NCBI GenBank assembly: GCA_003999685.1
Contig: CP021224.1
Location: 186,001-250,000, forward strand
Direction of reading: 5' to 3'
Origin: Taiwanofungus camphoratus
Lineage: Eukaryota > Basidiomycota > Agaricomycetes > Polyporales > Taiwanofungaceae
Length of the DNA stretch: 64,000 nucleotides
Shown: one piece after another, positions 10,575 to 23,265 of the stretch
Layout of the letters: every line of letters begins with the position of its first letter
Numbering within the stretch: position 1 is the first letter of the stretch
The notes under the pieces: generated by a model
Seen by the model: the letters and a program-made list of their open reading frames with translations, nothing else
Databases searched by the model: none
Told to the model about the DNA's origin: nothing
Program-made: the position numbers and the translations under genes

Positions 10575-13500
10575 TCACCGAGGCATTGGCTGTCCCTGCA
10601 ATAACTTGCTGATGGTGTTTGTCCTGAGCGGCGTGTCCGCGAATAATGCCCGTACAAGCTTCACGAGCTCCTCAATTTCGAAGTCTACCAGAGCACCTTC
10701 TTCGAACAGATAAGAAATATCGGCGATGGATGCTTCCTGTTTCAAAGGCATTTCCATATAATGTCAGATCCTGCATTTACTTCCTGATGAAGGGACTGAC
10801 CAGTAGTTCCGAGAGGTATGAAAACTTGAGCCAAGACGGTACATATGAAACGACAAAGGTAGGCTGTTGTAAGTCAGCGATGAGCGTTTCATAGAAAGTA
10901 CTGGATGAGAAACTGCCATCACCTGAAAGGAGGTCTCGACGAACAAACCCTCCAAGGCATTCAAAATATGACACAGTTCGTTTAATCGGTGAGATTCTAC
11001 TTCTGTAATGTCGGGTAAAGCTAGTATGTCTCTGAGGATCCGAGACAGGGCAGCATCTACCATAGAACCTGTCGCAATGTAGTACCTGCTCTTGTTCAGC
11101 ACTGGCTGTGTTCGTAGGGGACGTCATTATATAAATCAATCATGAGTCTTGTGCTGGACTGACCTTCCACTGTTGAGCGAGATAGCGTATCCGTCGCAGA
11201 ACTTCGTTGACAGCACCTTCGCATTCGTCAAAACGATCCTGATCCGTGGTATCAACAAAACCTTGGGCTCTGTCAAGAAGTTGACTAATGACATGATTTT
11301 GTTGTTCCTTTTGAAAAGAACGTTACTGGATTCAAGAGAAAGCAGTCATTAAGACATACAATTGTCTCATCAAACCAGCTGTCACCAAGTAACTTCAGGC
11401 AATCTTTACATTCCTGCAGTTTCTCCTTACTTGAGGCCGTTACTTGTGACTGTTGGACCAGAATACGGTCGACTTCTCCGCAAAGATATAAGCAGTCATT
11501 CGAGAATCGCATCATTCTCTTGGGTGAAGCTCCTAGCTCCAAGGCGAATGCTACAGGATACAGAGCACGGAAGAGTTCGAGAACGGATGAAGCTGCGTAC
11601 GACATGAGGTTTCCCAACGACAAGCTGGATGAAGCACTGGTAGTAAGAACACCATACGCAGCTAAGTCAGTACCCTCTTGGAGGACATCTTCTACGAGCT
11701 GTATCAGTTCTCTCGTACGACCAGACACCATATATGACTCCTTCGTAGCCAATGACGTAGTAGGTCCAACTTGCTTTGAGCCTACAGGTATGACAGGTGT
11801 AGGCGGAGGCGCTGCGACGGGCAGTGGTGACCGAACGGGGGGTGAATCGAGATTTGTATGATTGCCTTTACTTTTTGATGTAAACTTCTCCAACCGTTTC
11901 GCGGGCTTTGGTATGGAACTAGACATGTTTGATTGAGGACCTGCCTGATGAGGGGCATCGTCCCAACCGACATCCCAGGGATCGTCCTTAGCCATTGGTT
12001 CATCGTCATTAGCAGTTAGCGAGTCATCATCATCATTCCATCCCCATGCTTCTGCTGGGTCTACTGCATCTACTTCTGTTGGTCCTTCGTGCTCTGTAGG
12101 TGGAGCCTCAAAGCCAGCTTCGGGTTCAGGTTCCACCTCGTCGTCGAAGCCCCAACCGTCCTCGTCGGTGCCAGCGGTATTATCTTTGTTCTCGGCCTGT
12201 TCATCCTCAAACCCCCATGCAGCTTCAGCCTCCTCTTCAATTGATTCATGTCGAAGCTCGGTAGGAACCGCGATTTTGTCTTCATGCTCCATGACCATGT
12301 CAAGATCGACGTGGAATATACGACTTTCGTCTTCAGCATGGAGGGTAAGAATACGAGCAAGTTCCAAGATATTGACTCGACGCTTGCGTTCGTAGTGCAG
12401 CCCCACGTTGTCTGCCCATGACTTAATTTCTTGGTCAGCGCTATCATCTCCATGCATAGTCGCAAGGTATTCAGCTTCAAACTTGACTGCTTTCTGAACG
12501 GCGTCTAAATAACTGGGAAGGGTGTCAAGTGAGGAAGGTAAAGATGGGACTAGTAGATGGTTCAAAACAGCAGCCCTCAATGGTTTGCAGAACAGATACG
12601 GAAAGGTTGTCCGCTCAGACGAGGGAAGATGCTGAAAGAGATGCTGGTCCAAAAATGTTAGCACTATTGCAAGATTCTCGAGTCGTGGAGCGAGTGCCGG
12701 GGAATTTGGCGGTAATGGGAATACCGTCAACTTGTGTTCAGGTGTCCCGAAGATATCTTTCTCGGAGGTAATAGTGATCTTGGTAGGCTGTTTTGCGATA
12801 TATTCGATATAATGCGCGATTATATCGCGACGAAGTGAGGTAAGTTGAGATGAAAGCGAAGTTGTCGTGAGGGATGAAAGCACGGCAGGCAGTGGAAGAA
12901 TGGTCTCGGATTGTCTGACTATTGCAAAATTACATCCATGCAGACATTCCGAGTAGCAACCTAACTTACCTTGTATGGCAGGGCGAATAACAAGCTCATG
13001 GGACGATACCACAATACTGCGAGAACAGGCATCATTCAATTGTTCTTCTGTACGAGCTTTCATTGCATTGAGGTTACGCTTGCAATACCAATATTGTCAA
13101 TTATGACCTCCGATAGCACGTAAACGAGACTGACCTTCAAGTCTGCCAAGACCACGCTCTGGCTAAGCGGAGGAGGTGAGTCTGCAAGCAGGCGTTCGAG
13201 CACTTCGCAAGCATGTATCGCATCAGGTAATTTGCCCTCATGGACCAAAGATACGAGATCCCGGAAGTTATTATCGCAGTGGAAGAGATGAGACAGTACG
13301 TCATGTTTTAGGCTGGCATTTAGTGAGTCTTGAGCAAGGGTGGCTTGTCTGATTAGTGTTGCAGTTAGAGTAACCGCGAGACCTGACTTGGAGCGAGTCG
13401 GATACATTAATAATAAAGTATTCGTGCATAATGAGGCGTACCTCTGGATCTGACAGAGCACTACTCAGCCTGTCAACATTACCATTCAACGCCTGCAAGC

Positions 13501-13800
13501 GCTCTTGAATAGACTTCGCGCTAGCTAACTGACGGTCAAATGACGGAAAGTCATCAGAGATTCGCTTATGTATACGCTCCTATGATTCTGCTGTAAGCAG
13601 TGAACGAATGTCTCGACTAAGACGCACTACAGTACTTTTGTCTGCGCTATGGTGTCATCAAGTTCCGCAACCCAAGAAGAAGCAAGCTGGGCGCTCAGAG
13701 ATTTCCCGCTTGTTTCAGCAATTTTGGACAAAACATGAGTGGAGACATCCTGCGGGTCCTTCTTGCGAGGTAGATGAGAGGGAATAGGGAAAGCCATCAT
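10575..13800 (-). CDS. ZW10: ZW10/Dsl1-type vesicle tether and kinetochore protein
   Basis: Starts MMAFPIPSHLPRKKDPQD (ATGs at complement 13800 and 13797; either could be used, and the frame stays open to 13827). The N-terminal region is coiled-coil-like (SAQLASSWVAELDDTIAQTK), as in ZW10. A long exon (11285-13063) carries the central and C-terminal helical domain, including LGDSWFDETIVCLNDCF, a recognisable ZW10-family segment. Several short exons finish the protein at 10577 with TISKLLQGQPMPR. ZW10 acts in the ER-Golgi NRZ/Dsl1 tethering complex and, in animals, in the RZZ kinetochore complex. A highly acidic loop with five tryptophan motifs (WGFEDE, WGFDDE, WGWNDD, PWDVGWDD) lies mid-protein, resembling the coatomer-binding lasso of yeast Dsl1, so a retrograde COPI-vesicle tether is the more likely role. 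Splice sites in the 3' third are approximate. Confidence 0.85.
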
Positions 13801-14012
13801 GAAACGCGGCTTCGGCGTGGCACACAATGGACGCGGAACCTATCAGGTCGGCGTACCCCAGAAGTTGGTAATGAACAACGGGTCCTCACTGACAGGATGC
13901 AGAAACAACTCCAGCAGAGCGCGCAGACAAAACGCAATTGTACACCGCGCCAAAGTCTGTTGCAAGCTGAAGCCTCCGCAATTCAGTCTCGAAGCAGACG
14001 CGTGCTATTGGA

Positions 14013-14020
14013 GTCACGTG
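14013..14020 (+). promoter_or_regulatory. GTCACGTG E-box-like element upstream of ZW10
   Basis: An exact GTCACGTG lies about 215 nt upstream of the ZW10 start codon, in the spacer between ZW10 and RFC3. It matches the CACGTG core with GT flank bound by Cbf1/USF-type bHLH factors. Confidence 0.45.
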
Positions 14021-14125
14021 AAAGCTGAGAGAAGGCGGTCAGACTAGTGCAAGCAAGTATAGGAAATCTTATCCGCTAGCATATACATGATGTCAGTACT
14101 ACAGTAATCAAATATTATCCGAACA

Positions 14126-15531
14126 TCATCCAGATTTGGCGGACAGTTCAACCGTGTTTTTAAACGCTGCAAGCAATGCTGTGAGTTGAATCTTTTCATT
14201 TGCTCCCGTCGATAGGCGGTGCCTAGATGCGTTAGTCGACTCAGCAACCAGTGGATTCCTAAGCATCACCATTTACTTACTCTGTAGTGGCTAAGAAATC
14301 GAGCAGGTAGATTCGCGCATGTGGCTTGAAGTCAATGGTTTCAATGTATTCATATGCTCCAGTGATCAGGTCTGGCAACGCGAGCCCACGTTCGATTTTC
14401 AGCGCAGATATCACTGGGTTTTGCATATAATACATAAGACAAGCGGATAGGGGGTAGAGAATGAGTAAAACCACTGGACTGACTGTTATACGAGGTCGTG
14501 AAGTCATCGGAAAGCATGGAGTTGACAACAGTCTCGATGTCTGAGGGGTGTGGGTTACCTGTGCAGTTGTAAATCTCCGCTTCTCCAATGAGGTCATACG
14601 CTGCATGGCACGCTTGAAGAATATTGAGTGCCCTTCGCATGTCTCCCTTGGAGAGCTTCAGTAATGCTTTCTTGCCATCCTCGGTGAGTTTGACTCTATG
14701 AATCATTTGATATCATATTGAATAGCTGGAATGAATGATCAAAAATGCTTACCCTTCCGCTTCAATGACTCCATCTAGTCTCCTCTCGACCTCAGGTATG
14801 GGCAAGGGCGAGAATCGGAAGCGCGTGCATCGACTTTGGATTGCTGGTATAATCTTGTTGACATAGTTGCAAATAATGCAAAATCGAACATTTTTTGTAA
14901 ATTGCTCGATGACCCGTCGTAGCGCTGCTTGTGCTGCGGTAGTCATCATGTCCGCCTCATCCAGAATGATAAGTTTGTAACCCTTCAGGAACAGTGTGCG
15001 TGTTTCGGCAAAGTTCTTGATTTGTTCGCGAACAACATCAATTCCACGATCATCTGATGCGTTGAGCTACATGCAAGAGTTGAACCTTTTCGATTTGAAG
15101 GAGAGTTAGCGGAGAACTTACCTCCAAGATTTGTTTGCGATAATCTTTGCCATATATTCGACGTGCCACGGCCAGGATAGTGGAAGTTTTACCAGTGCCT
15201 GGTGGTCCGTAAAACAGCAGATGAGGAAGCCGATTCTTTTCGATGAATTTCTCGACTACCCGGCGTAAGTCAGATTCGCCAACATGTGGTGACACACCAC
15301 TCACTGGTGCTCGTGATGTCTTTATGAGACACCACATCATCCAAAGTTACGGGTCGGTACTTTTCTACCCTTCAGGGTCCTGAATAAGCCACAGCGAGTG
15401 AGAATACACGTCCCGTACCATGGCAAGTTATCAAGGTCGTCGTGATCCACTGCCTTCCCTTTCCCCTTCCCTTTCGAGGGCCACATGGTCTTTTCAGCAT
15501 CCATCATTTGTACATCATCTTCAATATCCAT
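14126..15531 (-). CDS. RFC3: Replication factor C subunit 3 (clamp loader; RFC5 in human numbering)
   Basis: After a short acidic and GKGKGK leader the protein reads LPWVEKYRPVTLDDVVSHKD once a roughly 56 nt intron is removed near 15365-15420. It then shows Walker A LLFYGPPGTGKTSTIL, Walker B IILDEADMM, the SRC sensor motif in IPAIQSRCTRFRFSPLP, and sensor 2 GDMRRALNILQ. The C-terminal collar ends FKNTVELSAKSG at 14126. The order and spacing match small RFC subunits, and LPWVEKYRP is typical of yeast Rfc3/human RFC5. The protein loads PCNA onto primed DNA. About seven introns are visible. The first ATG of the frame would be nine bases further out (15540); MDIEDDVQ at 15531 is preferred. The gene is divergent from the ubiquitin fusion gene. 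Confidence 0.93.
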
Positions 15532-15751
15532 ATCAAACAATTTTCAGTAGCAGGAAAGCAAAATAAAGGTTCCGTAGAGTTTGTGGATGCAGTGCAAACG
15601 CAAAGTGGACGCGTCGCGAAGAGTGAATGACGCGTGTCACGCGCCTCGTGAAGCGGTGGCTGCCGAATATTCCGACATCGGGGCTTGAACTTTGTTACCA
15701 ACGCGCACGGACCATCAACAAGCTGTAGACTTCAGCTTACAAGTCTTTCAG

Positions 15752-15758
15752 TATAAAA
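15752..15758 (+). promoter_or_regulatory. TATA-like box of the ubiquitin-eS31 gene
   Basis: TATAAAA lies about 160 nt upstream of the start codon, followed by a pyrimidine-rich stretch (TTTCGCTTTTGTC). This layout fits a strongly expressed ribosomal protein promoter; the transcript probably begins around 15785-15830. Confidence 0.5.
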
Positions 15759-15855
15759 CCATCTCGAGCGTCTTAGCAGCTCATCCAGAATCAGGTTTCG
15801 CTTTTGTCAACGACTCCATCGTTCAGTTCGTTGGACAGACAGAGGCTTCCGTAAA

Positions 15856-15907
15856 GTAAGTATTTTACTGGAGTTGTATGTGTCAGTCGTTAAACATTCA
15901 TGTCTAG
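15856..15907 (+). other. 5' UTR intron of the ubiquitin-eS31 gene
   Basis: GTAAGTATT at 15856 and CATGTCTAG at 15907 frame a 52 nt intron ending six bases before the ATG. Leader introns are frequent in highly expressed fungal ribosomal protein genes. Confidence 0.65.
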
Positions 15908-15912
15908 ACAAA

Positions 15913-16615
<703 letters not shown>

Positions 16616-17242
16616 GTGAGGTCTTGGGATAGAGTATAACATGTCGCGCTTTATGTATGCCAACTCCCCTGCAATCATACAAATTTCCTACTGCTCCATC
16701 ATATCGATGACCCAGTGTTCAGTAGTATGTGTGGACCGACTCGTGGGCTGAGTTTGATGCGGGTGTGACAGCTTGCTCGTCGCAATTCGCTGTGTTTGTC
16801 GCTGGCGGGTTTCGTGATGTGATAGCGTTAGCCCTCGGAGCCTTCACACTTAGTAATTGTTGTGTTTTGTTATCAATCGGCCCTACGTGTGTTGAGTGCG
16901 TGAGTCGGAAGTCTTACATGGAAGTTAGAGCAACTGATAGCCGAAAATCCACACCAGGATCAAACGAATGGTCACAGCACATAAATTCAATGGTATTGGA
17001 AATACAAGGATGGTAAATGATGTGATGGTACTTATGCTATGTGTTGTTGCGTGAAGAGGCTACGTCGGTACTCCTGAGCGTCTGCAGAGAATAATTTAGA
17101 CTATTTAAGGATATGTAGGATTAGTTCCAAGATATAGCCCAACAGCCGGGGAATGGAAGACGAGCTATTGTCTCACATGCGCGTAAGACTCCTTGAGGGA
17201 TATGTGACAACCAAAGCGACCGGCAAGCGGGTCCGATGCTCG
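16616..17242. other. intergenic, no gene seen
   Basis: Spacer between the convergent ubiquitin-eS31 and first F-box genes. A 95-codon plus-strand frame (16729-17016) shows no family resemblance and is probably chance. No RNA gene or repeat recognised. Confidence 0.45.
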
Positions 17243-19016
17243 TCAAGCATCACTTTCGGCGTCAGAACATTCCGAAGTGCACAGGCTGTCCCTTGACGAG
17301 AGGCGCTGTGCAAGGGCAGCGCTCGTCTCGCCGTCCTTGAGAAGCGCCGCAAGCGTCCCGTCCAGGTCCCGCACCTCCATCATTTCCCACATGACGGACT
17401 GCTCCGCCGTCGCCAGCATCTGCGAAAACTGCCGCCGGTGAAAATGCGGCTTCCACCCTGCGCCGCCGTCTGTTTTCTCGCAGCACCAGTCGATCGAGTC
17501 CAGCAGCGAGAAGCGCGTGACCGATGGATATGCGTGTGAGAGATGTTCCGCGACCATGCGCTGCTGCAGCGGGAGGTCCAGCATCCAGTAAATGGGCACC
17601 CCGGTCAGGAAACGCAGCTCCAGGCTGTGCAGCGTCAGCCTGCGGCCAAGCGCGCAGACAGCCTTGATGATCTGCATAGCACAGAGAATTGAGAATCAGC
17701 CGCCCTTGCACACCGGCGTCAGTGGCATCGGAATGACCACACTCACGTCCTCGCAGTGCATGCTGCAGATAAAAAACGGGAAGCAAATCGAGAGTTTGTC
17801 CAGTCGGGGCGCGTATTGGTCCACGCGGCAGCCGAAGTAGAGCGACGCCGGTACTTCTAGCTCTTGCACTTTACGCCCCTTCAATGGCGCCAGTAGCTGA
17901 TCGCCGGTGTGTGCACGCGGGAGCAGCCAGTCGCTGGTCTCCATTAGGCTCAGCCGCGACACGCTCCGCCCCGGCAGCAGAGCCGCAAGCAGGTCCAGCG
18001 GACACCGCAAGCGCTCGAGATGGGGCAGGGAGGTGTCCCGGAGCGTCATGGTGACATTGGTGGCCTGCTCTGCTTGCTCTGGCGTCCCTAAAATTGTTAG
18101 GGCTGAGATGGACGGGGTGAGGTCCAAGAACCGCGCGAGGATCGAAGCATCCTGCGGAACGAACGGAATTTCGACAGACTCCAGACTCTCGAACGGGTGT
18201 TCAATTGCACCCTTCATTATCGCGCGGGCAATGTTCCACTCTGTCGTCTTGAGCGCTTGCAACGAGCGTGTAGCTGCAAGGGACGCAAGCGCCGGAATGT
18301 ACGGCTCAACGTTCTTCAGCATGGAGACCTCGAAACTTGCCAAGGAAGGCAGCTTGGCGCCCGGCAGCGCGACGGCTGTGTCCGGGGATTCAAACGTGCA
18401 GTCTGCGATACGGATGCTCTCGAGCCTCTGTAGCGATGTCACGGCCTGGAGGAGGGAGTGCGTGATAGGGGTACGGATGAGGGAGAGTCGACTGAGGTTT
18501 GCAAAGCGCGGTACGACCTGTACGTGGAGCTGGAAGTGTGGGGACTGCACAGGAGCGTCGCCTAGATGATCCAGGGGCAGCCACCAGTTGTTGAATTCAA
18601 GCTCCTTGACGAATGTGCTCAGCAGGCAGGCGGCCTCTTCGCCGCTCGCAAGTTGCTTCAGCCATGAGTCTCGGGCGCATTCCGACCTCTTCTCTAGCCT
18701 CACCTGTGCTTCCTGGTCCCCCTCGAACGCCACCAGAGCGAACAGTTTCCGCACAATCAGCGCGGAAAAAAGGTGACATACAAGAGAGAGGTTTGCGAAG
18801 AATGATTTTCTCTCGGTGACGGACATGTCCTCGCCATCGCCTTGTAATTGGTCGAAGATAATCATGTAGATTTCGGTGGGAATGGGGGACAGGCGTTTGT
18901 CTCCACGCCGCCTTTCAGGACCTGCCAGCGGCGTCAGGACGCACGATCAGAGCGAGAAGTGGCGAATTTCAGTGAGCAGACATGAAATACTCACTAGACC
19001 ACTTGCGGACAACCAT
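17243..19016 (-). CDS. F-box/leucine-rich-repeat-like protein (basidiomycete family)
   Basis: The first exon encodes MVVRKWS; after an intron of about 70 nt the text continues SPERRRGDKRLSPIPTEIYMIIFDQLQ, where LSPIPTEIYMIIFDQL fits the first helix of an F-box. A large exon follows with irregular leucine-rich repeats (for example LERLRCPLDLLAALLPG and HLERLRCPL-like segments), and a last exon joins after SMHCED at about 17678-17742. The end is Asp/Ser-rich (SECSDAESDA). F-box proteins recruit substrates to SCF ubiquitin ligases, and agaricomycetes carry many such divergent genes. The substrate cannot be guessed. The gene is GC-rich and intron-poor. Confidence 0.72.
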
Positions 19017-19856
19017 GGTTGAAGAGATAGCAGAGACGTGTGAAGAGGGTGGTTGGGAGAACTAGCGCGCTTTGAGAATCAGATCCCCGCTGGTGAAGCT
19101 TTTATGGGACCGCCGGGCGCGTAAGTTGGGCGTGGGTCCGTCGAATGCGGAGAGAGTATCCGTTCACTCAATCACGACTTGTGAGATCCGGAAGGGGGGC
19201 TTGTCTACCTTGCGCTGAGACATCTGATACCATTCTAGATTTTTCCGAGACGCCGGAAGAGTACATCGCCCTGGGGCTCGACTTAGACGCTGGCGGCTTT
19301 GAGTGCAGTGGATGGCCGACGCGCCTGTGTTCTAGCGCCGGGCGCGTCAGTGGCAACGAGTCACGGTCACGAGCCCTTGACGCTCGCCTGGCCTCAGTCC
19401 ATCGGCCGACGAGCACCTTCACTTCCATACATTCTCCGTCGCAGGCGTTCAATCAAGCGCGGCGGTCAGCATCTAGGAACACTTCTGACGCGCGCGAGCG
19501 TCCCCGCACATCGCGTTATGGTCAAACGGAACCCATCTATTGCTCGCGCCAAATGGAAGACAAGCCACGTTAACGTCCAGATCTAAAGCGGTCTATGGAT
19601 CTAGGTATGTCTAAACGGGAAGTCCACGAGTCCGATCAGCAACTCTATTCTCTAAGGGACTGATATGCCTGCAATGTCAGTCGTTGTATCTACCAGCAGT
19701 CCAAAGTGATGCCTGCGAAAAGCACAGTTGGGACACAAGCGCTCGACGCGCGCTTTATTTCTCGACAGGCGGTGGGAATACCGCCGTTGTGTATGATGGT
19801 TCCTCCAAGGTGTCTGCGCCCGAGATGCGGCACTACAGATGGTTTCTGCCTGCTAC
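19017..19856. other. intergenic, no gene seen
   Basis: About 840 nt between two minus-strand F-box genes. A 142-codon plus-strand frame (19145-19573) has no recognisable domain, and its composition follows the local CG richness, so it is not called. The right-hand part may hold the promoter of the left gene. Confidence 0.4.
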
Positions 19857-21274
19857 CTAACGGCGCTCGTGATCGTTCGTGTCGGTTCCCGTTGCAACGC
19901 CATCTGGTAAAGGGGTAGATGTATCAGGAACATCAGGAGCGTCCACAGGAAGAGTGAGCGTCTTGAGCCTAACACAAGACTTCGTCATGAGAGCGATGGC
20001 ATTGGGCGTCATGAACGGGCCCCGATTCTCTTGTTCGCATTCCAATATCCCAAGATCCAAGTGTTCGAGGTTGGGCCACCATGTGCTCATCTCCTCCACG
20101 TCCTCGTCGAATAATTGAGGTACCTTTGTAGCTGCGATCGTGAATCGAGCCAGTCGTCTGAAGCAGGCTAGCGGACGCAGCTGACTGATGGTAAACCAGC
20201 TAGCGCCATTGAGCATGCTGCCATCTGCGTCTCTATGGTCCATATCGTCTGTATCGGGAAAAAATTGGATCACGAGCTCTTGAAGGCTCGCAGCGGCCTT
20301 TTGCGCCAGGCAGTCAAGCACAGGCCGTAGAGTTGAAGGGCCGGAGATCGCTTCGAGATGCAGTTTCTCCAGCGCGTCCGTGTGGACCAGCTGGAGTACA
20401 GCGGTGATGAGAGGTGCATCAGCTTGAATATGAAGGCTCTCCAGTGTGGGCATGAATTGCACACAGGGGAGCGCGTTCTGGAAGTCACCGATGTCGATAC
20501 AACTGGCGTCCACTCTGAGCTCACGGAGAAAAGGCAGCGTGAGTACTGTAGCGAGGGTCTGTGCCGTGAGATAGCTGCCCATGAACAGAGAAACAACTCG
20601 AAGTGTGGTCAGAGAGTCGAGCGCTCGATTCAACAGCGCCGACGACCTGCCTCGGACGCGCAATGTGTGCACGTCCGCACCAGACGAAACAAGAGCGCTC
20701 AGGAAATTTGCCACAGAATTGCAACGGTGCTCAATCTCTTCTGGGGAATGTCCTCGGACGAGCAGTCCTGTGTTGACATCGACTTCGCCCACCGTCTTCG
20801 ATGCGAACCAGGAAGGCGGTACTGTACAGCCCTCATTACTGAGCCGCACTGACATGAGATTTGGCGTTAAAATGTGAGGACGGAGTTGCTCAGGCAACTT
20901 GGCAAACTCCTTCTGTTTGATACGCCTCACACGTGAGGCGTAGGAACGCAACTTTGCCAGTGCAGCATCTATAGACCCCTCCTCGAAGCACTTCAGTCCA
21001 GTCCCACAAAGGCAACAAATCAGTCCGCATCCTCAAAATAATAGCAAATTAAATGCACAAGTACATTGCCTCGGATTGAATATTCAGGAACTAATTGGAC
21101 CAACGGCTTGATACTATCCAAACGATACCACAGCCGGTCCAGCGCCGGGTCCTTCCATGCCTGACAGCACCGCGCAACTTGACACAAGGACCACCGGTAC
21201 TCTTGTTGAGACCAATCTGAGCATCGTTCCAGTATCATCTGGAGAATTTCATCGATCCGGAGCGCGACGTGCAT
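19857..21274 (-). CDS. F-box/LRR-like protein
   Basis: Two exons. Exon 1 (from 21274) begins MHVALRIDEILQMILERCSD and continues ARCCQAWKDPALDRLWYRLD, the usual F-box pattern of basidiomycete proteins. An intron of about 74 nt (GTACTTGTG...GGACTGAAG, about 20989-21062) joins SIRGN to CFEEGSIDAALAKLRSYA, keeping the frame. Exon 2 has leucine-rich repeat-like segments (LRELRVDASCIDIGDF, MPTLESLHIQADAPL, NLEHLDLGILECE) and ends DTNDHERR. YASRVRRI just after the F-box is a common feature of this expanded family. It would be an SCF substrate adaptor; the target is unknown. It resembles its neighbour at 17243-19016 only in general architecture. Confidence 0.75.
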
Positions 21275-21906
21275 TTTTCTTTTTGCTCAAAGTTGATGCT
21301 GCGATCACGCCGGTGCCCTGATGTCAAGACGGTTGCTCGGAGGGATGTGAATACTCGCAAGATAGGCTTTGGAAGGACCGACGGTAAGATGTGACCGATG
21401 TGGTTTCAAAGCACCCATTTATCCCGCCACCGGAGAGACATATGCGGTACCCGCGCGGTCGTGTCATGATGAAAGAAATTTTGGAATGAAGAGCCGTGAT
21501 TGGCCCTGTCCAAGAATCATAGTATTGCAGCTACTTTTGGAAACCACACTGAGTCTTACATAAGCCCTAATATTGCCAAGTGGCTTACAATAGCACTGAG
21601 CCTGAGGCCTGATACTTGACACATAGATCTCTTACTTTCTGCAATTTTACAGGCTAATATAGTCTGCCAGTACAATGCGTGCACTAGGAGACTTGAGGGT
21701 AGCGGGTCGTGTTGTATATCATTATCTTCGTGTCAATACATAAACTCTACAAAAGCAAGGAATAAGCCTGTCTGTAAGTAATAACTCGGCGAAAGCTCGA
21801 TAAGATGCAAAAGATCTTCCTAGTGTGCATGTGCAGCATATATTCCAAAGCCATTCTGATAACACGAACGAATGAGGGCAAACGACAAACCGCTCTGTAT
21901 GCCTTT
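21275..21906. other. intergenic, no gene seen
   Basis: AT-rich spacer upstream of the F-box gene and downstream of the coiled-coil gene. No frame with family resemblance, repeat or RNA structure was found. Confidence 0.45.
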
Positions 21907-23265
21907 TCATGAGGCACTGGCCATGATCGCCTGGGTCTTCACATTCGCATCCGTTAATGCTTTTTCAAACGCTTGCAGATGCTCCTGTACGATCTTCCTC
22001 CCATCGACTCTCCGTGCACTGTGGGAGCGGGGGGATGCAGGTGGAGCTCCACTCACGAGCTCAATATCCATCCCTGCCTCCCACTTCTCGATCCTTAGCC
22101 GACTGCGCTCGGCACTGTCCCACTCTGTTCTCCATCCACCCAGCTTGTTCTTTAGCGCACGAATCTTCCGCCCCGCCTCCGTTGTAGCAGCCGCATTCAC
22201 CTGTGTGTGTTCCGATATCGCTGCGAGCGATGTGGCCGTGGATGTCGTGAACGTGCGCAAATGTACGAGCTGGGAAATGGTATTTGCAGGCGTCGGCGGA
22301 CCTTTCGGAGGGGGTGGCGGAGGGAATGTCGTCTTTATGGGTGTTGGCGAGTACGCGGAGTCGTATCCATCCTCGTCCTCCCGGAGTCGGTCCCGATCCG
22401 CGTCGGCATCCCATTCGCTTGCGAGTTGCGAGCTCGACATCGGGTCTTCTTGCAGCGTATCCAGGGCCTGTTGTGCCTCCTCGTGCGGCGCCTCCTCGAT
22501 CAAGTTCTCTAGCGCATCCAGTTGTCCAAGCACGTCGTTCCCATTCAACTCCCCCGCGATCTTCCGGAACTCGCGCTCGTACCCCAGCAGCTCCCGCACC
22601 TGCCCTTCCCGGTCCCGTGCCGTGTCATCAATGCGTCGAATCATGTCTGACGCGAGTTTTTCTAGGTTTGGCTGTCCAGCGAACGCGCCGGGGTCGGAGT
22701 CCAACCGGCGTAGTTGTGAGAGGAACCTTTCTGTGTACTCTAGGTCCTGTGCGAGGATAATCATAGGATCTTGTTCAGGCTGTTTTCGTTGTTTAGGGGG
22801 CGAAGCGGGGCTGCCAAAGACCGGATCGATGTCTGGTGGCACGTCCTCAGTGAACGTTGGTGACGGTTGTTCTCCAGGTTCTCCCGCAGATTCAGAGACA
22901 AGCTCGTCGTGGAATGTCGAAGGGGAGCCCTCAACACTGTTCTGTCTCTCCGGATTCTCGTCTATTCCTTCCGCCCCTTCGTCATATTCTATCCCGAATT
23001 CCTCTGCCAAGAGTTTTGACCCCGCGCTGGGTTCTGGCATCAGCGCAACCGCCAGCTCATGAGCTAGCGAATGTCTTCCGTTTGCTGCATCGTCGTCGAG
23101 CGCTTCAGAGAGACTTGAACCGCGCAGAGAAGCGGTAGAGCGCCGCGCATTGATGCTGAGGCTTTGTCGCGAGGGTGATTTGCGAGGCGAAGATGTTGGA
23201 CCTGCTGAGAGAAACCGAGAGCCTCTTGTTCCATATTCATTGTCATGATTGTCAAGCGACGGCAT
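21907..23265 (-). CDS. Coiled-coil protein of unknown function, 452 residues
   Basis: A single uninterrupted exon from MPSLDNHDNEYGTRGSRF to KTQAIMASAS, unusual in this intron-rich region. The N-terminal third is Ser/Pro/Glu-rich and disordered (SSPRKSPSRQSLS). Residues about 165-270 are helical and charged (ILAQDLEYTERFLSQLRRL, EKLASDMIRRIDDTAR), then a poly-Pro stretch (FPPPPPPKGPP). A C-terminal helical block (TISQLVHLRTFTTST, GRKIRALKNKLGGWRTEW) looks conserved in style and may be a dimerisation or membrane-association region. No signal peptide or membrane span. I do not recognise the family; cytoskeletal or trafficking adaptors have this look, but that is a guess. Confidence 0.7.
   Translation of the reverse strand: MPSLDNHDNEYGTRGSRFLSAGPTSSPRKSPSRQSLSINARRSTASLRGSSLSEALDDDAANGRHSLAHELAVALMPEPSAGSKLLAEEFGIEYDEGAEGIDENPERQNSVEGSPSTFHDELVSESAGEPGEQPSPTFTEDVPPDIDPVFGSPASPPKQRKQPEQDPMIILAQDLEYTERFLSQLRRLDSDPGAFAGQPNLEKLASDMIRRIDDTARDREGQVRELLGYEREFRKIAGELNGNDVLGQLDALENLIEEAPHEEAQQALDTLQEDPMSSSQLASEWDADADRDRLREDEDGYDSAYSPTPIKTTFPPPPPPKGPPTPANTISQLVHLRTFTTSTATSLAAISEHTQVNAAATTEAGRKIRALKNKLGGWRTEWDSAERSRLRIEKWEAGMDIELVSGAPPASPRSHSARRVDGRKIVQEHLQAFEKALTDANVKTQAIMASAS

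Noticed and set aside
16729-17016. 95-codon frame after the ubiquitin fusion gene
   Set aside because: No resemblance to a family; lies where 3' UTRs of convergent genes are expected.
17907-18569. 220-codon plus-strand frame
   Set aside because: Antisense shadow of the GC-rich first F-box gene.
19145-19573. 142-codon plus-strand frame between two F-box genes
   Set aside because: No domain, no splice logic, composition follows the local GC content.
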